Counted from the first letter of the stretch, positions 17,668-27,361 are shown. The stretch: 64,000 bases of DNA from Pontibacter sp. FD36 (GCF_015686655.1 NZ_JADPMP010000009.1:124001-188000); one strand, 5' to 3'. Numbers and translations are program-made. The notes: generated by a model not told the origin, from the sequence alone.

Positions 17668-18183
17668 TTAATAAAATGCGTTGTAGTTAACCAAAAACTC
17701 TACTTCCGTTACTTCACCTTCTTTAACCTCCACCGGAAAGATGTTCATATCGCCGTCAAGAAGATTGGCGAATAGTCCGTCTTCCTCTTTTGTGAAAAGG
17801 CTATACCTGCCGGGCTCCAGACGAACCGCAAAGTTGCCGCTGCCGTCTGTTTTTACCTGGGTGACTAATTTGGTTTGAATCGCGGTGTGGAAAACACCGT
17901 CTTTGGATGTGGTTTGTAAACTATTGGTCAGCTCGTAAATATACACGGTGCGCTCCACACCGCGGCGACCACTGCTGGTTGGGGCATCCGGGGAAGGCAT
18001 TTGGTTGCCTGCCTCCCAGAGTATCTGCCCCTGTATACCTTGCTTGATCTGCATCTGCTGGCCTGTTTGCGTTTTAGATTCCTGCTGCGCTTCTTGGCCT
18101 TCGCTCTCCTGCCCTGACGTACCTTGGGTACCGTTACAAACGGTCAGCAACAGCGACAGCCCTATCAACAGCAATTTTCCCAT
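17668..18183 (-). CDS. Secreted or lipoprotein-type protein with a carboxypeptidase-regulatory-like domain
   Basis: A 171-residue protein with an N-terminal hydrophobic segment (GKLLLIGLSLLLTVC) and a cysteine at residue 16. The lipobox is poor (Val at -1), so lipidation is uncertain. Residues 20-45 are Gln/Ser/Glu-rich linker. The second half has the DGSGNFAVRLEPGRYSLFTK pattern of a transthyretin-like carboxypeptidase regulatory domain. It lies between ftsY and rimO, which are adjacent in many relatives; it is probably an insertion in that cluster. Function unknown. Confidence 0.65.
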   Translation of the reverse strand: MGKLLLIGLSLLLTVCNGTQGTSGQESEGQEAQQESKTQTGQQMQIKQGIQGQILWEAGNQMPSPDAPTSSGRRGVERTVYIYELTNSLQTTSKDGVFHTAIQTKLVTQVKTDGSGNFAVRLEPGRYSLFTKEEDGLFANLLDGDMNIFPVEVKEGEVTEVEFLVNYNAFY

Positions 18184-18201
18184 ACAGGCAACAGCAAAAA
18201 T

Positions 18202-19161
18202 CTATTTGCGGGAGAAGAACGACTCCACGAACTGGTTCTTGTCGAATAGCTGCAGGTCCTCTATCTTCTCACCTACACCGATGTATTTCACCGGAATTTT
18301 AAACTCGTCCGATATACCGATCACCACACCACCTTTGGCCGTACCGTCCAATTTGGTGATGGCCAGTGCGGTTACGTCAGTGGCTTTGGTGAACTCACGT
18401 GCCTGAAGCAGGGCGTTCTGGCCTGTACTGCCGTCGAGCACCAGCAACACCTCGTGCGGGGTGTCTGCCGTGATTTTCTGCATCACGCGCTTGATCTTCG
18501 ACAACTCGTTCATCAGGCCCACTTTGTTATGCAGTCGGCCCGCTGTATCGATGATCACGACGTCAGCACCAATGTCCACACCTTTCTTTACGGCATCATA
18601 GGCCACAGAGGCTGGATCCGTGTTCATGCCGTGCGAAATTACCGGCACGCCTACACGCTCACCCCAGATGATCAGCTGATCAACGGCGGCGGCACGGAAG
18701 GTATCGGCGGCACCTAGCACTACTTTCTTGCCGGCTTTGTGGAATTGCGAGGCCAGTTTGCCGATGGTGGTGGTTTTACCCACGCCGTTCACGCCCACGA
18801 CCATAATCACGTAAGGCTTTATACCTGCCGGCAGGTCGAAGTTGGCACCGTCACCGGCACGGTTCTCTTCGAGCAAGGCGGCAATCTCTTCACGCAGGAT
18901 TCTGTCGAGCTCGCTTGTGCTCACGTATTTGTCACGCGCGACACGCTTCTCAATGCGGTCGATGATCTTTACAGTCGTCTCTACTCCCACGTCCGCATGC
19001 ACCAGAATTTCCTCCAGTTCGTCGAGCACTTCCACGTCTACCGTGGACTTACCAACGACTGCTTTACTCAATTGCCCGAAAAAGCTGGTTTTGGTTTTCT
19101 CTAGACCTTTGTCGAGCGATTCTTTCTTTTGCTCTTTGCTGAAAAAGTCAAAAATTCCCAT
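18202..19161 (-). CDS. ftsY: Signal recognition particle receptor
   Basis: A 319-residue SRP GTPase of the membrane-associated receptor. Motif G1 is VVGVNGVGKTTTIGKLA, G3 is DTAGRLHNK, and G4 is TKLDGTAKGG. The NG domain is complete; the acidic A domain is short, as usual in Bacteroidota. It delivers ribosome-nascent chains to SecYEG with Ffh. It follows the DUF4295 gene after a hairpin at 19212-19238. Confidence 0.97.
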   Translation of the reverse strand: MGIFDFFSKEQKKESLDKGLEKTKTSFFGQLSKAVVGKSTVDVEVLDELEEILVHADVGVETTVKIIDRIEKRVARDKYVSTSELDRILREEIAALLEENRAGDGANFDLPAGIKPYVIMVVGVNGVGKTTTIGKLASQFHKAGKKVVLGAADTFRAAAVDQLIIWGERVGVPVISHGMNTDPASVAYDAVKKGVDIGADVVIIDTAGRLHNKVGLMNELSKIKRVMQKITADTPHEVLLVLDGSTGQNALLQAREFTKATDVTALAITKLDGTAKGGVVIGISDEFKIPVKYIGVGEKIEDLQLFDKNQFVESFFSRK

Positions 19162-19211
19162 TTGCGTGTTTTGTAGGGTGAGACTATCTCGGTGTGATAC
19201 GGTAATATACT

Positions 19212-19238
19212 AAAAAAGTCCCAGCAAAGGGACTTTTT
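19212..19238. terminator. Terminator or attenuator between DUF4295 gene and ftsY
   Basis: A 10-bp stem AAAAAGTCCC / GGGACTTTTT with a 6-base loop and T-run on both strands. It separates the ribosomal small-gene group from ftsY on the minus strand; partial read-through is likely if ftsY has no own promoter. Confidence 0.8.
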
Positions 19239-19274
19239 CGTGTATTCTATCTATGTATAGTAGAGTAGGCTTAA

Positions 19275-19427
19275 TTACTTCTTAAGGAACTCCTGTACTT
19301 TATCAACAGGCACCATCTCTTCTTTAAAGCTGTAAGCACCAGTTTTTGGAGACTTAACGGCTTTGATCACTTTTGCCCAATCTTTACCTGTAGCGGTCTT
19401 TAGGGTTGCAACTACCTTCTTAGCCAT
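19275..19427 (-). CDS. DUF4295 family small protein
   Basis: A 50-residue basic protein (MAKKVVATLKTATGKDWAKV at the start, VQEFLKK at the end). It matches DUF4295, a family specific to Bacteroidota and coded next to rpmG. The stop codon region of rpmG is 2 bases upstream, so both are translated from one transcript. A ribosome-associated role is inferred from position and charge only. Confidence 0.88.
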   Translation of the reverse strand: MAKKVVATLKTATGKDWAKVIKAVKSPKTGAYSFKEEMVPVDKVQEFLKK

Positions 19428-19429
19428 GG

Positions 19430-19618
19430 TTATTTAATTTCTTTATGTACAGTTACTTTTTTCAACACAGGGTTATACTTCTTAAGCTCTAGACGCTCAG
19501 CAGTATTCTTTCTGTTTTTGGTAGTGATGTACCTTGAAGTTCCAGGCATGCCAGTCGCTTTATGCTCTGTGCACTCCATAATTACCTGGATTCTATTACC
19601 TTTTGCTTTTTTAGCCAT
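19430..19618 (-). CDS. rpmG: 50S ribosomal protein L33
   Basis: A 62-residue basic protein, [20 protein letters not shown] at the start, with the L33 blocks [20 protein letters not shown] and [12 protein letters not shown]. It keeps only one of the zinc-type cysteines (C16), so it is a C-minus form. It lies upstream of the DUF4295 gene in the same transcript; the next gene upstream is the aminopeptidase P gene, 133 bases away. Confidence 0.96.
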   Translation of the reverse strand: MAKKAKGNRIQVIMECTEHKATGMPGTSRYITTKNRKNTAERLELKKYNPVLKKVTVHKEIK

Positions 19619-19751
19619 CTCAACAGTAAATTTTTATTTAGGACTGCAAATATACAAGCTTAAATCTCTAATTACAAACAAAGTATAAATTTTTCTGCAG
19701 AAGCTTTTTAGCTGCGCTCTCTGCCGCGTTTATACATCGTTAAAAATGCCC

Positions 19752-21368
19752 TTAATCAAGCCTTGGCAGCTTGAAACCGTCCAACGCGCTCGGCTGGGCC
19801 ATGGTTTTCTCAATTTCCTCTATTGTCCGGGGCGCCTGTTTCGACAGGTTCTCCCAGCCTTTATCAGTGATCAGGATATCATCTTCAATGCGTACGCCGA
19901 TCCCCCACCACTTCTTGTCACACGGGCTTCCTTCCGGAATGTAAATGCCCGGCTCCACCGTAATCACCGTGTTGGCCTGGAAAGGCCCGTAGCTGCCACG
20001 GTCGTGCACATCGAGCCCCAGGTAATGCGAGGTACCGTGCGGAAAATAACGCTGTACTTCTTCACGCTTTTTGATGATGCCCAGTTTAACAAGCCCGTCT
20101 GCTATCACTGCCTCGGCAGCCTGATGTGGCGCGTTGAAAGCGTTGCCTACCTTGCACTGCTGAAATCCTGCCTCCTGCGCTTTGAGCACCAGTTCATAAA
20201 TGGCACGCTGCTCTTTCGTGAACTTGCCATTGGCAGGTATAGTGCGCGTCACGTCGGCGGTATAGCCCAGGTACTCAGCGCCCACATCCATCAGCACCAG
20301 TTCGCTGCCAGGTATAGCCGGCTTGGCACTGGAAATATAATGCAGCACACAGCCATTGTTGCCGGCTCCCACTATACTCGGGTAGCCTACATGCTGCGCA
20401 CCGTATTTCTTGAACACGAACTCGTGTATACCTTGCACCTCCATTTCGGACATGCCCGGCTTCATGGCCTTCATCACCTCGATTTGCCCCACTGCTGACA
20501 TGCTTGCCGCTTTGCGAAGCAGGTTGAGTTCGGCTTCAGTCTTCACTTCGCGCATGGCGTCCAGCGCCTGATCGAGTGTGAAAGCATCCAGCTTCTGCTT
20601 AGGTATAGCCGCTACAGCTTTGGTGCGGGCACGCATATCTTTTGCCTGCAGATAACCTTGCAGCGCCTGATCTTGTCGCAGATTTGGCTCTTGCTGCATG
20701 GCTTCCTGAATGTAGGCTACTACTCCTTCGGACTGCGCCAGTCCATGCTCGCGCACAATGCCATAAAGCATACTGCGTGTCGCGCTGAAGTTGGTCGGGT
20801 ACTTTACCTTGGACTTGAACTGGCCAAGCAAACTGTACAGATCAGCTTCATCCGCTGCATCGTCGCGTACATCATGCGGCAGACTTTTGATCAGGATCTG
20901 TTGCAGGTTGGCGGTATCAAGCTTGAAGGAAGCGAAATCGGTATTTGCCAGCGTCGCTATACCTAATTCTTTAGCCGCTCCTTCTACGCCTTGTCGTTTG
21001 CCATTCCACAGTTCATGCATTTCATCATTGGGCTGCACAAATAGTACTTCCTGTACCTGCTTACCGTTCACGTTCTGCGGACTCTGGAAAAGTAGCAGCA
21101 CGGCGTTCGGCTCCTTATACCCGGTCAGGTAATAGAAGTCGGGGTCCGGATGGCAATAGTAGTCCACGTCGTTGGCGCGGTTGCGCACGGGACTGGCAAA
21201 AAGAACGGCAACGGAGCGAGGGGGCAGCTGTTGCCGCAGTACCTCTCTCCGTTGCCGGTGAAACTCTTTATCTAAAGTATCAGATGGCTTTCCCGAGCCT
21301 GCATGCGGTTGCGCTACTGCCGTAAAAGACAGCAAGCATAACAGTACACACAGCCGGAAGGCTGCCAT
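19752..21368 (-). CDS. Secreted Xaa-Pro aminopeptidase (M24B)
   Basis: A 538-residue protein with a signal peptide (FRLCVLLCLLSFTAVAQ, cleaved near residue 19). It has an N-terminal creatinase-like domain (about 30-230) and a C-terminal M24 'pita-bread' domain. Metal ligands are visible in LVLMDVGAEYLGYTADVTRT (two Asp), FPHGTSHYLGLDVHD (His) and TVEPGIYIP plus IRIEDD (two Glu). It removes an N-terminal residue before proline, probably in the periplasm. Its ATG overlaps the rpmB stop by one base, which couples it to rpmB and splits the usual rpmB-rpmG pair. Confidence 0.92.
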   Translation of the reverse strand: MAAFRLCVLLCLLSFTAVAQPHAGSGKPSDTLDKEFHRQRREVLRQQLPPRSVAVLFASPVRNRANDVDYYCHPDPDFYYLTGYKEPNAVLLLFQSPQNVNGKQVQEVLFVQPNDEMHELWNGKRQGVEGAAKELGIATLANTDFASFKLDTANLQQILIKSLPHDVRDDAADEADLYSLLGQFKSKVKYPTNFSATRSMLYGIVREHGLAQSEGVVAYIQEAMQQEPNLRQDQALQGYLQAKDMRARTKAVAAIPKQKLDAFTLDQALDAMREVKTEAELNLLRKAASMSAVGQIEVMKAMKPGMSEMEVQGIHEFVFKKYGAQHVGYPSIVGAGNNGCVLHYISSAKPAIPGSELVLMDVGAEYLGYTADVTRTIPANGKFTKEQRAIYELVLKAQEAGFQQCKVGNAFNAPHQAAEAVIADGLVKLGIIKKREEVQRYFPHGTSHYLGLDVHDRGSYGPFQANTVITVEPGIYIPEGSPCDKKWWGIGVRIEDDILITDKGWENLSKQAPRTIEEIEKTMAQPSALDGFKLPRLD

Positions 21369-21607
21369 TAGTACATAATGAAGCCTTGCTCTACTGCTTT
21401 CTTCAGAACGGCAGAAATACCGTTTTTGTTGATTGTTCTCAATGCTGAAGTAGAAACTTTAAGGGTTACCCAAGCATCTTCCTCAGGGATGTAGAAACGC
21501 TTCTTCTGAAGGTTCGGATAGAACTTACGCTTTGTCTTATTGTTAGCGTGAGAAACGTTATTTCCTACTTGTACTCTCTTTCCGGTTAAATCGCAAACTC
21601 GTGCCAT
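21368..21607 (-). CDS. rpmB: 50S ribosomal protein L28
   Basis: A 79-residue basic protein, [20 protein letters not shown] at the start, with the L28 block [14 protein letters not shown] and [12 protein letters not shown]. It is the first gene of the rpmB-aminopeptidase-rpmG-DUF4295 group. Its TAA overlaps the ATG of the aminopeptidase P gene. Confidence 0.97.
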   Translation of the reverse strand: MARVCDLTGKRVQVGNNVSHANNKTKRKFYPNLQKKRFYIPEEDAWVTLKVSTSALRTINKNGISAVLKKAVEQGFIMY

Positions 21608-21740
21608 CTTGTATTTTCTTCTAAATTATTTCAATAGGGGTGCAAATATCTGCAAAAAGATACAGAAATTCAAAAGCATAGCAGATATTTTTAACAAAAC
21701 ACGCTGCAAGACAACTACAAAGGCTTTTTAACAGCATTGC

Positions 21741-21938
21741 TTATACCTTGTCTTCGCCTTTCATGCCCGTTTCTTTCTTCTTTTTGGTGAAGCCGTAGGG
21801 GCAGTTCCGGCAGGCATTCTTGCAGCAATAGCCTCGTTTGAGCAGGTACTTGGCCGTCAGCACCATCAGTCCACGCTCAAAATAAAAGTCCTCGCCTTCT
21901 TTCAGATCGCTCACGCTATACTCCTTATAAAGCGACAA
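21741..21938 (-). CDS. DUF5522 family cysteine-rich small protein
   Basis: A 65-residue protein ending in a highly charged tail (KKKKETGMKGEDKV). The central block RGYCCKNACRNCPYGF has four cysteines spaced CC-x3-C-x2-C, a likely metal or cluster site, and matches DUF5522. FYFERGLMVLTAKYLLKRG precedes it. Function unknown. It is upstream of rpmB on the same strand. Confidence 0.8.
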   Translation of the reverse strand: MSLYKEYSVSDLKEGEDFYFERGLMVLTAKYLLKRGYCCKNACRNCPYGFTKKKKETGMKGEDKV

Positions 21939-22057
21939 ATATCGGCATTTCAGGTACGTTTACCAAATAGCCCCTTCATTATACCTTGTAGCGGCAGGGC
22001 ATTTCGTTCTAACAAAGATGGCCGTGTCTCAATTTGTAACCCTTATCCTGCAAGCCT

Positions 22058-22360
22058 ATGACCCGTTTCCAAAATTTAACCGAAGCCGTGAGTGCCCTGC
22101 GTGCAAGAGGCTTTGTCAACACGTTTACTATTCAGCATCAGCGGGTTTACTGCTCTGAGCAGAGCTGCGAACTCTCCCCCAATCAACTCACCTTGCTGGA
22201 GCGCCATATCGTGCCATCGCCCACCTCACAAAGCGGACAGGAAGAGGTGTATGGCTTCCGGACGGATAACAACCTGCTTGGCATCATGACAGATATCTAT
22301 GCCGAGTATGATGCAGAGGAGTTCCGCTCCGTTTTCAGGCAGTGTCGGCAGACCGAATAA
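22058..22360 (+). CDS. Conserved hypothetical protein, ~100 residues
   Basis: A 100-residue cytoplasmic protein. The pattern LTEAVSALRARGF, then a Cys-containing strand region, VYGFRTDNNLLGIMTDIYAE and a short C-terminal helix resembles a small family often misnamed phosphoribosylpyrophosphate synthetase in Bacteroidota. It lacks any PRPP-binding motif, so that name should not be used. Function unknown. It precedes rocD by about 150 bases on the same strand. Confidence 0.7.
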   Translation: MTRFQNLTEAVSALRARGFVNTFTIQHQRVYCSEQSCELSPNQLTLLERHIVPSPTSQSGQEEVYGFRTDNNLLGIMTDIYAEYDAEEFRSVFRQCRQTE

Positions 22361-22508
22361 GCTCCCTTTCCAGTTAAAGATATAAGTCAGGCTGTTTTTG
22401 CTATATTTACAACCTATATACAGAATCCCGTAAATATAGGTGCGGCACTACAGCGTATGGCGTAGCGCTGCCCAATAGACCGGAAACAGCTTTTTTAACA
22501 CATAAACT

Positions 22509-23750
22509 ATGAGCACGCTATCCATCACCTCCAGCCAGCAGGCTATCGAAACCGAAGAAAAATACGGCGCCCACAACTACCACCCGCTGCCGGTGGTATT
22601 GAACAAAGGCGAAGGCGTATACCTGTGGGACGTGGAGGGCAAACGCTATTTTGACTTCCTGTCGGCCTACAGCGCCGTAAACCAGGGCCACTGCCATCCG
22701 CGCATCATCAATGCCCTGATCGAGCAAGCCCAGCAACTCACACTAACTTCCCGTGCCTTCTACAACGACAAGCTAGGTATAGCCGAGAAGTACATTTGCG
22801 AGCTGTTCGGTTACGACAAATCGCTTTACATGAACTCCGGTGCCGAGGCCGTGGAGACGGCCATCAAATTGGCCCGCAAATGGGCTTACTTGAAGAAGGG
22901 AATCGCCTCTCACAACGCCGAGATCATCGTAGTAGAGCGCAACTTCCACGGTCGCACGACAGGCATCATCTCCTTCTCCACTGACCCGGATTCTACCAAA
23001 GGCTTCGGCCCATACATGCCCGGCTTCAAAGTGATTCCTTACAACGACTTGGAGGCGCTGGAAACGGCCCTGAAAGAGAACCCGAACGTCTGCGGTTTCC
23101 TGGTAGAGCCGATTCAGGGCGAAGCAGGCGTAGTAGTACCGCAGGACGGATATATGGCTAAGGCACATGCGCTTTGCAAAGAGTACAACGTGCTGTTGAT
23201 GGCTGATGAGATCCAGACAGGTATAGCGCGTACCGGTAAGCTGCTCGCCAGCTATTACGATGATGTGAAAGCCGACATCCTGATCCTGGGCAAAGCCCTT
23301 TCAGGTGGCGTGCTACCGGTGTCTTGTGTGCTGGCCAACGACGACATCATGCTGTGCATTCAGCCAGGTGAGCACGGGTCTACCTTCGGCGGCAATCCGG
23401 TGGCAGCGGCAGTTGCCATTGCCGCTTTGGAGGTGATTAAAGAAGAGAACTTAATAGAGAATGCCTACAAGCTGGGTGAAGTGTTCCGTGACCGCATGAA
23501 CCAACTCAAGGCCAAGCGCCCGGAAGTGGTTACGCTGGTAAGAGGTCGCGGCCTGCTCAACGCCATCGTGATCGAGCCTTCGGCTGATGGCCGCACCGCC
23601 TGGGATGTGTGCGTGGAGTTGAAAGAGAACGGCCTGCTTGCCAAGCCAACCCACGGCGATATTATCCGCTTTGCACCGCCTTTGGTGATGACGGAGGAGC
23701 AGCTGCACGAATGCTGCGACATCATTGAAAAAGTAATCATGAACTTTTAA
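22509..23750 (+). CDS. rocD: Ornithine aminotransferase
   Basis: A 413-residue class III PLP aminotransferase that transfers the delta-amino group of ornithine to 2-oxoglutarate, giving glutamate semialdehyde. The PLP lysine is K262 in ILGKALSGG. Other blocks are [52 protein letters not shown] and [12 protein letters not shown]. Acetylornithine aminotransferase is the close alternative, but the N-terminal [14 protein letters not shown] and the NAIVIEPS ending region favour RocD. A terminator follows. Confidence 0.93.
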   Translation: MSTLSITSSQQAIETEEKYGAHNYHPLPVVLNKGEGVYLWDVEGKRYFDFLSAYSAVNQGHCHPRIINALIEQAQQLTLTSRAFYNDKLGIAEKYICELFGYDKSLYMNSGAEAVETAIKLARKWAYLKKGIASHNAEIIVVERNFHGRTTGIISFSTDPDSTKGFGPYMPGFKVIPYNDLEALETALKENPNVCGFLVEPIQGEAGVVVPQDGYMAKAHALCKEYNVLLMADEIQTGIARTGKLLASYYDDVKADILILGKALSGGVLPVSCVLANDDIMLCIQPGEHGSTFGGNPVAAAVAIAALEVIKEENLIENAYKLGEVFRDRMNQLKAKRPEVVTLVRGRGLLNAIVIEPSADGRTAWDVCVELKENGLLAKPTHGDIIRFAPPLVMTEEQLHECCDIIEKVIMNF

Positions 23751-23776
23751 GAGAAGGTATACCTAAAACACATAAA

Positions 23777-23806
23777 AGGCGAGGCTGTAATGGCTTCGCC
23801 TTTTTG
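23777..23806 (+). terminator. Rho-independent terminator of rocD
   Basis: A 9-bp stem AGGCGAGGC / GCTTCGCCT with one GU pair and a 7-base loop, then TTTTT. Confidence 0.85.
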
Positions 23807-23940
23807 TTTTTAATGGCACTTAAAATAACTCATTTGTAATTACAATCAGTAGGCGTCTATTTGATTTTATAAATCAATCGATCAAGTAATTAACGCTAAA
23901 GCTCGCTTAAACCTAACTAAAGCCTTCTCAATATATTTTT

Positions 23941-23972
23941 AATGCAAAATATAGTAATATTTATTTTGCATT
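23941..23972. promoter_or_regulatory. Inverted repeat and probable promoter of the peptide-export operon
   Basis: AATGCAAAATA (23941-23951) is mirrored by TATTTTGCATT (23962-23972) around a 10-base AT spacer, 50 bases before the adaptor ATG. The right arm contains TATTTTG, a -7-like element. A palindrome over the promoter is a plausible operator, perhaps for the regulator coded in the same operon; this is inference. Confidence 0.45.
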
Positions 23973-24022
23973 AATTTTCATTTTAGATATACTTGTAAAC
24001 GCTCCATTTACACAACTATCAC

Positions 24023-25183
24023 ATGAAAACGATTTTCCCCTCGGCTATCATCGAGCAGTCAACGGAATGCTATCAAAGCAGAATAACTGTACGTTCGAAG
24101 ATCATTTACTTAAGCGCATTAGCTTTTTTATTTTTAGCGCTTTTGTGCCTACCCTTCATCTATATTGATCTATCTATCCAGGCTAAAGGCATACTGCAGA
24201 GCTCGCTCGAACGAAATGAAGTTTTTGTACCTGTACAGGGGAGAGTTTATAACATCAGATATAAAGAGAATGACAAGGTGTCTAAAGGAGATGTCATTGC
24301 TGAAATCGTATCTGAACAACTGAATTTGGAGTTACAAGGATATCAGCAAAGGATTGGCTTATTAAACACCTTTCTTTCTGATCTGAGAACTTTAGGGAAT
24401 AAAAATATAACAACTACACCCCCTTCTTTCAAGTCTGATGTTTATGCTGCTTCTTATTATGAATACTTTTCTGCTTATGAAAGCCTGAAAGCAGTGCTTG
24501 ATAAAGCAACCCGAGATTATGAAAGAAACGCGCTATTATACGAAGCAAAAGCAATTGCCTTTGTAGAGTATGACGAGTCTAAATTGAAGTATGAGCAAGC
24601 CCAGTCTAATTTAGAACTTCATATTAAAAAACAGAAAGCGAAATGGAAACAGGAAGCTAACTCCTATGCTAACGAACTAAATCAACTTGAAAATAAAGTA
24701 AAGTCTGTTACTGAGCAGAAAACTCATTACAAGATTTTAGCAGGCGTGAACGGCACCCTGCTAAATGTAAAAAATATTAAGGAGGGAGATTTTGTATTTC
24801 CGAACCAGAAAATAGCCGAAATATCTCCTGATTCTACGCTATTAGCAGTAGCTTATATCTCACCCAAAGATGTTGGGTTCATACAACCTGGTCAGCAGGT
24901 ATCTCTTCAAGTAGACGCCTTCAATTACAATGATTGGGGGTTTGCAAAAGGCAAAGTAGCGGAAATAGCGGATGACCTTTCTCTTATTTCCGAACAGCAG
25001 GCAGCCTTTAGGGTTATCTGCTCTCTCGACCAAACGCACCTTAAGTTGAAAAACGGGTATACTGGTGAGCTGAGAAAAGGCATGACATTCAATGGTCGGT
25101 TCTTAGTCGCGCGTCGCAGCCTGTTTCAGCTCCTTTATGACAAAGTAGATGACTGGATGAATCCTGCCATTACTACTATTTAA
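24023..25183 (+). CDS. HlyD-type membrane fusion protein for peptide export
   Basis: A 386-residue periplasmic adaptor. One membrane helix lies at about 28-51 (IIYLSALAFLFLALLCLPFI), followed by a lipoyl-like half motif with VPVQGRVYNIRYKENDKVSK, a coiled-coil hairpin at about 100-235, the second lipoyl half (GVNGTLLNVKNIKEGDFV) and a beta-barrel region with PGQQVSLQVDAF. It would link the C39 ABC transporter to an outer membrane channel of TolC type, which is not coded here. The gene starts 25 bases before the transporter gene and is clearly AT-richer than rocD. Confidence 0.92.
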   Translation: MKTIFPSAIIEQSTECYQSRITVRSKIIYLSALAFLFLALLCLPFIYIDLSIQAKGILQSSLERNEVFVPVQGRVYNIRYKENDKVSKGDVIAEIVSEQLNLELQGYQQRIGLLNTFLSDLRTLGNKNITTTPPSFKSDVYAASYYEYFSAYESLKAVLDKATRDYERNALLYEAKAIAFVEYDESKLKYEQAQSNLELHIKKQKAKWKQEANSYANELNQLENKVKSVTEQKTHYKILAGVNGTLLNVKNIKEGDFVFPNQKIAEISPDSTLLAVAYISPKDVGFIQPGQQVSLQVDAFNYNDWGFAKGKVAEIADDLSLISEQQAAFRVICSLDQTHLKLKNGYTGELRKGMTFNGRFLVARRSLFQLLYDKVDDWMNPAITTI

Positions 25184-25207
25184 GCTATTCCCTAACAAAC
25201 TACACGT

Positions 25208-27361
25208 ATGAGTATCAAAGTAAAGCAGCGTGATATAACAGATTGCGGGGCTGCCTGTTTGGCGTCTATTGCCAGTCACTACAAACTAAAGCTTCCTGTT
25301 TCAAAGATCCGGCAGATGGCCTCTACCGATCAGAAGGGTACCAACGTACTTGGCTTAATTGAAGCGGCTGAGAAGATGGGATTTTCCGCTAAGGGCGTTA
25401 GAGGAGAATTTGACAGCTTATTCAAAATTCCTACACCTACCATTGCACACGTCATCATTAAGGGTGTTCTCCATCACTACGTCGTTATTTACAAAGCGAC
25501 AAAGAAGCACATCCACATCATGGACCCTGCGGATGGCCGGATGCAAAAGATGCCTCATGAAGAGTTTAAAGCCTTGTGGAGTGGCGTGCTGGTCCTATTG
25601 ATGCCCAATGATGACTTTAAAGCACTCAATCAGACTGTTTCTGTCTACCAGCGTTTCTGGTTTCTAATGAAGCCTCACAAATCTGTGATGTTTCAGGCTC
25701 TTTTTGGAGCAATTATTTACACTGTGCTTGGTTTATCGACGGCCATTTACGTGCAGAAGATAGTAGACCATGTTTTTGCAGATGGCAACAAGAACCTGCT
25801 CAATCTGATGAGCGTCATTATGCTGGCACTACTAGTGTTCCAGGTATTGATTGGCGTATACAAGACCCTGTTTGTTCTGAAAACAGGTCAGAAAATAGAT
25901 GCACGCCTCATCCTTGGCTACTACAAACACTTGCTTACGCTCCCGCAGCAATTCTTTGATACGATGCGAGTAGGTGAAATTATCAGCAGAATAAACGACG
26001 CAGTTAAAATCAGGGCTTTCATTAACGATGTATCCATTAATCTAATGGTTAATGTGTTCATCGTACTGTTCGCTTTTGCCTTGATGTTTACTTATTACTG
26101 GAAGCTGGCTCTGGTCATTCTCCTGATTATCCCACTCTATACGCTGGTATATTTTATTACCAATAAGCTGAACCGAAAAGTAGAACGGGAACTGATGGAA
26201 GACTCAGCCGAGCTTGAGTCACAATTGGTAGAGTCTATTACGGCAGCCGGAACTATCAAGCGATTTGGCATGGAAGACCATGCCAACATTAAATCCGAGA
26301 CGCGCTTTATCAAGCTTTTGGGCTCAGTCTATAAATCAGGCGTTAACAACATCTTCACTGGCACTACCTCCGAAACTATTTCCAGAGTATTCACCATCGT
26401 ACTGTTATGGGTCGGCGCTGGTTATGTTTTGGAAAACCAGATAACACCCGGTGAACTCATGTCATTCTATGCCGTCATAGGTTATTTTACCGGCCCTGTG
26501 GGTACGCTAATCGGCATGAACAAAACAATACAAAATGCCATGATTGCGGCAGACCGTTTATTTGAAATTATGGACCTGGAGGTAGAAAGTAATGAAAATA
26601 AATTTGAGCTGAAGAAAGAGCTTATTGGCAACATATACCTCAAGGATGTACACTTCCGCTATGGATCCCGCAAGAATGTTTTCGAGGGCTTAAGCCTTAA
26701 AATCCCGAAAGGCAAAATAACAGGCATTATCGGGGAAAGCGGCTCTGGTAAATCTACACTTATCTCTATCCTGCAGAACCTATACCCGCTTCAATCGGGA
26801 AGTGTGCATATTGGTGACTATGACCTAAAGTACATTGAGAACAGAAGTCTGAGGCAACTGGTGACAGTAGTACCTCAAAGAGTAGACTTGTTTGCCGGCA
26901 ACGTAATTGAAAACATTGCCCTTGGAGATTACCAACCAGACGTACAGCGCATTGTCGGCATTTGTGGGCAGTTAGGTATGATGGATTTTATTGAAGGCTT
27001 ACCAAATGGTTTTGGCACTTACCTCGGCGAAAATGGCGCTTCTTTATCGGGCGGCCAGAAACAACGCATCGCTATAGCCAGAGCTTTATATAAAGACCCT
27101 GAAGTACTGATAATGGATGAGGCCACCTCCTCGCTTGACCCTAAATCAGAAGAATTTGTTCAAATGACTATCCGCAAACTGGCAGAAGCAGGGAAGACCG
27201 TGATATTTATTACCCACCGACTTGCTGCTGTGAAGGATTTTGACCTGCTGTTTGTATTGGAAAACGGCAAACTCATAGAACAGGGTACACACGCGGAGCT
27301 TCTAACAAAACGTGAGCGCTATTTTGAGATGATAAACAAACAACTTTTGGTTCTAAATTAA
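25208..27361 (+). CDS. Peptidase-containing ABC transporter (C39, double-glycine leader cleavage)
   Basis: A 717-residue exporter that cuts leader peptides after Gly-Gly and pumps out the mature peptide. The C39 domain (about 1-130) has the catalytic Cys13 in DITDCGAACLASI, His at about residue 90 in GVLHHYVVIY, and Asp in IMDPADG. The membrane domain spans about 160-440. The ATPase has Walker A GESGSGKST, signature LSGGQKQR and Walker B VLIMDEATSSLD. With the upstream adaptor it forms a type I/PCAT export machine. The obvious cargo is the pair of GG-leader peptides coded just downstream. Confidence 0.95.
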   Translation: MSIKVKQRDITDCGAACLASIASHYKLKLPVSKIRQMASTDQKGTNVLGLIEAAEKMGFSAKGVRGEFDSLFKIPTPTIAHVIIKGVLHHYVVIYKATKKHIHIMDPADGRMQKMPHEEFKALWSGVLVLLMPNDDFKALNQTVSVYQRFWFLMKPHKSVMFQALFGAIIYTVLGLSTAIYVQKIVDHVFADGNKNLLNLMSVIMLALLVFQVLIGVYKTLFVLKTGQKIDARLILGYYKHLLTLPQQFFDTMRVGEIISRINDAVKIRAFINDVSINLMVNVFIVLFAFALMFTYYWKLALVILLIIPLYTLVYFITNKLNRKVERELMEDSAELESQLVESITAAGTIKRFGMEDHANIKSETRFIKLLGSVYKSGVNNIFTGTTSETISRVFTIVLLWVGAGYVLENQITPGELMSFYAVIGYFTGPVGTLIGMNKTIQNAMIAADRLFEIMDLEVESNENKFELKKELIGNIYLKDVHFRYGSRKNVFEGLSLKIPKGKITGIIGESGSGKSTLISILQNLYPLQSGSVHIGDYDLKYIENRSLRQLVTVVPQRVDLFAGNVIENIALGDYQPDVQRIVGICGQLGMMDFIEGLPNGFGTYLGENGASLSGGQKQRIAIARALYKDPEVLIMDEATSSLDPKSEEFVQMTIRKLAEAGKTVIFITHRLAAVKDFDLLFVLENGKLIEQGTHAELLTKRERYFEMINKQLLVLN

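Noticed and set aside
19746-20498. 250-residue plus-strand frame opposite aminopeptidase P
   Set aside because: The minus frame contains all M24 metal ligands; the plus frame is His/Arg/Leu-rich shadow sequence.
22058-22360. PRPP synthetase name for the 100-residue protein
   Set aside because: It is far too short and lacks the PRPP loop; the name appears to be a propagated database error.
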